NCBI GenBank assembly: GCA_029379225.1
Contig: JAQYWR010000003.1
Coordinates: 186,001 to 250,000 of the forward strand
DNA from: Nostoc sp. S4
GTDB taxonomy: Bacteria; Cyanobacteriota; Cyanobacteriia; Cyanobacteriales; Nostocaceae
Direction of reading: 5' to 3'
DNA: 64,000 bases
Translations under genes and position numbers: made by a program
Notes under the pieces: model-generated
Databases searched by the model: none
Told to the model about the DNA's origin: nothing
What the model saw: only the letters and a program-made list of their open reading frames with translations
Part shown: positions 62,665 to 64,000 of the stretch, in pieces
Numbering within the stretch: position 1 is the first letter of the stretch
How the letters are laid out: every line of letters starts with the position of its first letter

Positions 62665-63759
62665 ATGAATCGTAACAATATCGATAATAATCGTAAACTT
62701 CCGTTAAAAGCAAAGCGTGTTACGATAGGTAGTTTTATAATTTTAGCTGCCCTTGCTGATGCTTATTTAATTTGGGCACTTTGGCCTAAAACTTGCCCAA
62801 CAGGTCAACAAAAAATAAATAATTCATGTGCGTTAATTACTTCTGAGACTAACTTAAAAATTTCTCCTAAAGCTCCAGTTTCTCCTCCTAATTCCATTCC
62901 TATTTATAGTAATTTTGCTGAAGTACCTAATATTCCTCAGGGAATATTTAGGTACGGTGGCTCTACAACTTTTGCACCACTAAGATCTCCAGCAATAACA
63001 GCGCAAATTCTAGAAGCTCATCCAGGATTTAAGTTAAGCTATGCCGCGCCCCTAGTAGTAACTGAATCTGGCTCTAGTAGTGGAATCAAAATGCTTTTAG
63101 AAGGACAATTAAGTTTTTCTCAATCTTCCCGACCGATAAAAACACAAGAATTTCAAGAGGCGAAAACAAAGAATTTTCGCCTAGAACAAATACCTGTTGC
63201 CATAGACGGAATCGCTTTTTACGTTAATCATAATTTGTCTGTCCCTGGTTTAACAGTGTCTCAGATTAAAGATATATATACTGGGAAAGTTACAAATTGG
63301 AATCAAGTAGGTGGCCCCAATTTGAAAATTACTCCTTTAAGCCGCGATCCAAAAAATGGGGGTACTCCTGAATATATTCAAGAAACAGTTTTAGGGAATG
63401 AATCATTTGCCGAATCTGTCAAACCTTATGTGCAAGATACTACAACTGCTATACAAAGAGTTGCTAGAACTCCCGGCGGAATTAGTTATGCTACGGCTTC
63501 AGAAGTTTGTAACCAATTGATTAAACCTCTTTCTCTGGCTAGAGAGGGTAATCAAAATTTTGTGTCTCCTTGTACCGGAAAGCAAGTAAATAAAATTGAT
63601 TTTGTTAATGATGCTTACCCACTAATTAGACGGCTGTTCGTCGTAATTAAGCGAGATGGCACTTTGGATGAACAGGCGGGAGTAGCTTATGCTAACTTAC
63701 TATTGAGCGATCGAGGTCAACAATTAGTAAATCAAGCTGGTTTTGTACCGATTCGTTAA
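62665..63759 (+). CDS. PstS-like phosphate-binding protein, membrane anchored
   Basis: About 364 residues. One membrane segment (about 20-42) leads to a short Cys pair loop (CPTGQQKINNSCA) and a PstS-type substrate-binding domain (FRYGGSTTFAPLRSPAITAQ, TESGSSSGIKMLLEGQLSFS, VSQIKDIYTGKVTNWNQVGG). ATG 62665 is chosen over TTG 62650; GAGG lies close before it. No pst permease genes are adjacent, so it may serve sensing or another transporter. Confidence 0.85.
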   Translation: MNRNNIDNNRKLPLKAKRVTIGSFIILAALADAYLIWALWPKTCPTGQQKINNSCALITSETNLKISPKAPVSPPNSIPIYSNFAEVPNIPQGIFRYGGSTTFAPLRSPAITAQILEAHPGFKLSYAAPLVVTESGSSSGIKMLLEGQLSFSQSSRPIKTQEFQEAKTKNFRLEQIPVAIDGIAFYVNHNLSVPGLTVSQIKDIYTGKVTNWNQVGGPNLKITPLSRDPKNGGTPEYIQETVLGNESFAESVKPYVQDTTTAIQRVARTPGGISYATASEVCNQLIKPLSLAREGNQNFVSPCTGKQVNKIDFVNDAYPLIRRLFVVIKRDGTLDEQAGVAYANLLLSDRGQQLVNQAGFVPIR

Positions 63760-63827
63760 AGCACTTTCAATTGTTGTCAAAGGTTTTAGTCCTCTTGCGG
63801 GGAAGTAGTAAGTGGAAGTTTTGTATA

Positions 63828-64000
63828 CTAAGCTGAGAGTGAAGCTTTAACTTGACCAAAACGGCGATCGCGTTTTTGGTAACTCAACAAAGCCTGATGA
63901 AATGCTTTTGTGTCAAAATCTGGCCAAAGAATATCAGTAAAATACATTTCTGTATACGCCATTTGCCACAATAGAAAATTACTCAATCGCATCTCACCGC
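63828..64000 (-). CDS. uppS: Isoprenyl transferase UppS, C-terminal end (partial)
   Basis: The last 57 codons of a gene running off the right edge. The minus strand reads [20 protein letters not shown], then [20 protein letters not shown] and QKRDRRFGQ. This is the highly conserved end of undecaprenyl/cis-isoprenyl diphosphate synthases (R-L-S-N-F-L-L-W-Q and W-P-D-F). The product makes the lipid carrier for cell-wall synthesis. It stops with TAG at 63830-63828. Confidence 0.88.
   Translation of the reverse strand, partial: GEMRLSNFLLWQMAYTEMYFTDILWPDFDTKAFHQALLSYQKRDRRFGQVKASLSA

Overview
The window comes from a cyanobacterium, most likely a filamentous Nostocales-type genome. GCGATCGC (HIP1) octamers are frequent in and between genes. 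Several families here are typical of such genomes: CHAT-TPR proteins, DUF928 and CHASE2 proteins, two-partner-secretion haemagglutinin-like exoproteins, DUF3386, double-glycine leader peptides, heptameric tandem repeats and small palindromic interspersed repeats.

Left region (1-10.8 kb) is a ribosomally made, modified peptide (RiPP) locus. On the plus strand are the 3' part of an exporter ABC protein, an HlyD-type adaptor and a parvulin-like protein. On the minus strand run an APH-type kinase, a HopA1-family protein, an aldo/keto-reductase-fold protein, a second parvulin and four precursor peptides. The precursors share a near-identical 38-residue leader ending in Gly-Gly, and every core starts Ser-Thr-Pro-x-Cys-Ile. 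An APH kinase plus HopA1 pair is the Ser/Thr phosphorylation-elimination module known from class V lanthipeptides and thioamitides. Its pairing here with double-glycine leaders, an aldo/keto-reductase-like protein lacking the catalytic tetrad, and parvulins is my best candidate for an undescribed system. The locus has grown by tandem duplication, shown by a parvulin remnant at about 5.74-5.83 kb. A 53-residue membrane peptide gene lies downstream of the precursors.

Region 11-33 kb is a signalling/conflict and surface-protein island. It holds a TM2 protein, two CHAT-TPR caspase-like proteins, a ribbon-helix-helix gene, a decayed gene, a CHAT-TIR protein, a TIR-CHASE2 protein and a DUF928 protein. 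A TpsA-TpsB-CHAT operon follows, then a decayed IS4-type transposase and a second TpsA exoprotein. Region 33-36 kb has an HD-domain protein, a nuclease-fold protein and a canonical aldo/keto reductase.

Region 36-52.5 kb is a type III-B CRISPR-Cas locus. It has cas2, cas1 and a Csx18-like gene, a 20-repeat array reading rightward, a PD-(D/E)XK-like protein and a P-loop kinase/WYL protein. An 18-repeat array reading leftward follows, then cmr2 (HD-less Cas10 with GGDD), cmr3, cmr4, a cmr5-like gene, a fused Cmr6-Cmr1-like gene and a CARF-HEPN RNase. The two repeats differ in their stems but share the same last 15 nt in crRNA orientation, so both can feed one effector. No cas6 is present in the window.

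Region 52.7-64 kb is mixed chromosomal content: a LuxR-type regulator, DUF3386, an aspartic-protease-fold pair, a CPBP protease, an ABC-2 exporter operon, a carboxymuconolactone decarboxylase-like protein, an alpha/beta hydrolase, a peroxiredoxin-like/2OG-oxygenase fusion, a PstS-like protein and the 3' end of uppS at the edge.
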